Assembly (NCBI GenBank): GCA_015487255.1
Contig: WFQA01000222.1
Coordinates: 1-7,677 of the forward strand
Origin: Paracoccaceae bacterium
Lineage (GTDB): Bacteria > Pseudomonadota > Alphaproteobacteria > Rhodobacterales > Rhodobacteraceae
Direction of reading: 5' to 3'
Length of the DNA: 7,677 nt
A program made the translations under genes and the position numbers. Below, piece by piece: positions 6,623-7,677 of this stretch (position 1 is the stretch's first letter; each line of letters starts with the position of its first letter). Under the pieces are notes generated by a model. That model had not been told where the DNA came from. It was given only the letters and a program-made list of their open reading frames with translations, and made no database searches.

Positions 6623-6680
6623 GTCAATTCTTGACGTTTTCGCTATTTTAGTATTCAATAATTCTAATATTATAGCGCTA
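6623..6680 (+). promoter_or_regulatory. AT-rich promoter/operator region of the dsrE-tusA unit
   Basis: This stretch is strikingly richer in A+T than the genes. TTGACG (6631-6636) is a strong -35-like hexamer; TTCAAT (6654-6659) at 17 bases, or TATTCA at 15, may be the -10. Three symmetric elements lie here: GTCAA/TTGAC around TTC (6623-6635), TTAGTATT/AATTCTAA around CAAT (6648-6667, one mismatched pair), and the perfect TAGCGCTA (6673-6680). The middle one covers the putative -10, as an operator would. Sulfur genes in alphaproteobacteria are often governed by ArsR-type persulfide sensors (BigR/SqrR) that bind AT-rich palindromes; assigning this site to such a regulator is inference only. 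Confidence 0.5.
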
Positions 6681-6704
6681 GGGATCAAAACGGGAGTAAG
6701 AATC

Positions 6705-7205
6705 ATGGCAGACGGAGATTTTGGCAACGCGAAAAGCATGTCGATCATTGTGACCAAAGGGTCGCTGGACTGGGCCTATCCGCCCTTTATTCTTGGCACC
6801 ACCGCCGCGGCGATGGATCTGGACGTGACCATGTTTTTTACCTTCTATGGCCTGCCCCTGCTCAATAAAAAGCTTGATCTCAAAATGACCACCCTTGGCA
6901 ACCCGGCGATGAAAATGCCAATGGCGGGTATGCATATCGGCATGCCCAATATCGTCTCGGCCCTGCCGGGGGTTGATCGTGGTGCGACCATCATGATGAA
7001 AAACCTGTTCAAGAAAAAAGGTGTGGCCTCGATCGAGGATCTGCGCGAGGCGGCCGTCGAATCAGATGTGCGCATGATCGCCTGCCAGATGACGCTGGAC
7101 CTGTTCGAGATGGACCGCAAAGACATGATCGACGGTATCGAGCTGGGCGGCGCGGCCACCTATATCGATGTCGCCACCAAATCCGACATTAACCTGTTTA
7201 TCTAA
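6705..7205 (+). CDS. DsrE/DsrF/DrsH-like (DsrE2-type) sulfur-transfer protein
   Basis: A 166-residue protein of the DsrE/F/H-like superfamily, closest in appearance to the DsrE2 (DrsE_2) group. Members act as sulfur carriers or transferases in the cytoplasm or at the membrane and are often encoded with TusA. An N-terminal beta strand (SMSIIVTKG, about 11-19) leads into a hydrophobic helix (AYPPFILGTTAAAM) and a second strand DVTMFFTFYGLPLL. A Met-rich, Lys-rich middle segment follows (KMTTLGNPAMKMPMAGMHIGMPN), then VRMIACQMTLDLF. Cys127 here is the only cysteine in the protein and occupies the position of the sulfur-binding Cys of the family. The product ends with the family's GAATYIDVATKSDINLFI. 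GGGAG precedes the ATG by 8 bases. tusA follows after 23 bases, so the two are co-transcribed. No rhodanese gene is present alongside. Confidence 0.88.
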   Translation: MADGDFGNAKSMSIIVTKGSLDWAYPPFILGTTAAAMDLDVTMFFTFYGLPLLNKKLDLKMTTLGNPAMKMPMAGMHIGMPNIVSALPGVDRGATIMMKNLFKKKGVASIEDLREAAVESDVRMIACQMTLDLFEMDRKDMIDGIELGGAATYIDVATKSDINLFI

Positions 7206-7228
7206 CCTATCAAGAAAGGCTCACCAAA

Positions 7229-7453
7229 ATGGCTGACCAAACGCTCAATGCAGAGGGGCTGAACTGCCCGCTGCCAATCATCAAAGCAAAAAAGGCGCTG
7301 AAAGGCATGGAGGCCGGCAAGGTGCTTGAAATCCGCTCGACTGACCCCGGCTCGGTAGCTGATTTTGCCGCTTTCTGCTCGCAAACCGGCAATGAGCTGC
7401 TCAGTTCAAACACCGAGGGTAATGTCTATCTTTTCGAGATCAAAAAGAGCTGA
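7229..7453 (+). CDS. tusA: TusA-family sulfurtransferase / sulfur carrier
   Basis: A 74-residue cytoplasmic sulfur carrier. The defining CPxP motif is Cys13-Pro-Leu-Pro in LNAEGLNCPLPIIKAKKAL; Cys13 carries the persulfide. The rest fits the two-layer TusA fold: EIRSTDPGSVADFAAFC (34-50) and a last strand NVYLFEIKK. A second Cys at 50 is present, as in some family members. GAAAGG lies about 9 bases before the ATG. It is co-transcribed with the DsrE-like gene, which suggests partners in persulfide relay; the end acceptor (tRNA thiolation, molybdenum cofactor or sulfur oxidation) cannot be told from the window. The TusA family is certain. Orthology to E. coli TusA (tRNA 2-thiouridine) is not, so the symbol denotes the family. 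Confidence 0.92.
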   Translation: MADQTLNAEGLNCPLPIIKAKKALKGMEAGKVLEIRSTDPGSVADFAAFCSQTGNELLSSNTEGNVYLFEIKKS

Positions 7454-7471
7454 TCGGGCAAACCCACTATC

Positions 7472-7501
7472 AAAGCCCCGCCTTTTGACGGGGCTTTTTT
7501 T
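7472..7501 (+). terminator. Rho-independent terminator after tusA
   Basis: AAAGCCCCG (7472-7480) pairs perfectly with CGGGGCTTT (7489-7497) around an 8-base loop, and seven T run from 7495 to 7501. The T-run touches the stop codon of the convergent minus-strand gene. On the minus strand the stem is followed by only three T, so it is mainly a plus-strand terminator. Confidence 0.92.
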
Positions 7502-7677
7502 ATGTTTTCGCGCGGATATGCTCAACAAAGCGCTGCGCCCACGGGCTGGCCCCGCCATGGCGCAAATGGCAAAACCCCGCCAGCATGTTTTGGCTCAGCA
7601 CCCCGTCATGCCTGCCATCTATTCCGTGGCCGCGCAGCACCTTATAGGCAAAGCGGGTATCCCTGGGCAGGTTATCC
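7500..7677 (-). CDS. Unidentified protein, C-terminal 58 residues (partial, start off the right edge)
   Basis: An open frame enters from the right edge on the minus strand and ends at TAA (7500-7502). The visible part runs DNLPRDTRFAYKVLRGHG, then a segment containing DGVLSQNMLAGFCHLRHG, and ends QRFVEHIRAKT. It has one Cys (in GFCHLRHG), several His and Arg residues, and looks like a soluble, basic C-terminal region. Codon choice resembles that of the neighbouring genes, which supports it being real. I do not recognise the family and assign no function. It converges on tusA with 46 bases between the two stop codons, the terminator filling the gap. Confidence 0.6.
   Translation of the reverse strand, partial: DNLPRDTRFAYKVLRGHGIDGRHDGVLSQNMLAGFCHLRHGGASPWAQRFVEHIRAKT

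Noticed and set aside
1..7677. CRISPR arrays, insertion sequences, tRNA or rRNA genes, and phage or defence genes.
   Set aside because: No regularly spaced repeats, terminal inverted repeats with a transposase, cloverleaf-like sequences or relevant domains were seen on either strand.

Overview
The window looks like chromosomal DNA of a Gram-negative alphaproteobacterium, most likely Rhodobacterales-like. The grounds are high G+C coding sequence with strong GC-ending codon use, short AT-rich control regions, a TRAP-type solute-binding protein, a compact gcvT-gcvH-gcvP operon with a single-chain GcvP, and a DsrE/TusA pair. The taxonomic call is an inference from style and content, not from a marker gene.

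Layout. (1) Bases 1-788, minus strand: a 68-residue DUF2892 (YgaP-like) membrane protein, followed 4 bases later by the 5' part of an exported clan GH-A glycosidase-like protein that runs off the left edge. A promoter overlapped by a long imperfect palindrome precedes the pair. (2) Bases 976-2010, minus strand: an orphan periplasmic TRAP substrate-binding protein, ending just before a long hairpin. (3) Bases 2011-2183: the divergent control region shared with the gcv operon, holding a perfect 6+4+6 inverted repeat. No glycine riboswitch was recognised there. (4) Bases 2184-6563, plus strand: gcvT, gcvH and gcvP, with a strong hairpin between gcvH and gcvP and a good rho-independent terminator after gcvP. 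(5) Bases 6598-7501, plus strand: an AT-rich promoter/operator region, a DsrE-like protein, a TusA-family sulfur carrier and a terminator. (6) Bases 7500-7677, minus strand: the C-terminal 58 residues of an unidentified protein converging on the tusA terminator.

How the genes work together. GcvT, GcvH and GcvP are three of the four glycine cleavage proteins. GcvP decarboxylates glycine onto the lipoyl arm of GcvH, and GcvT moves the remaining carbon to tetrahydrofolate. The fourth protein, the L-protein (lipoamide dehydrogenase), is not in the window and is normally supplied from elsewhere. The DsrE-like and TusA proteins form a second small transcription unit, probably for cytoplasmic persulfide sulfur transfer. 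The DUF2892 protein belongs to the family that forms the membrane part of the rhodanese YgaP, so sulfur-related genes lie on both sides of the gcv operon; a functional link between them is speculative.

Most of the window is ordinary metabolism. The points that merit a second look are the control elements (palindromes at 829-862, 2128-2143 and 6648-6667; hairpins at 932-965 and 3670-3695), the orphan TRAP binding protein, the DUF2892/glycosidase coupling, and the minimal dsrE-tusA unit. No gene-free stretch exceeds 300 bases; the longest are 789-975, 2011-2183 and 6564-6704.
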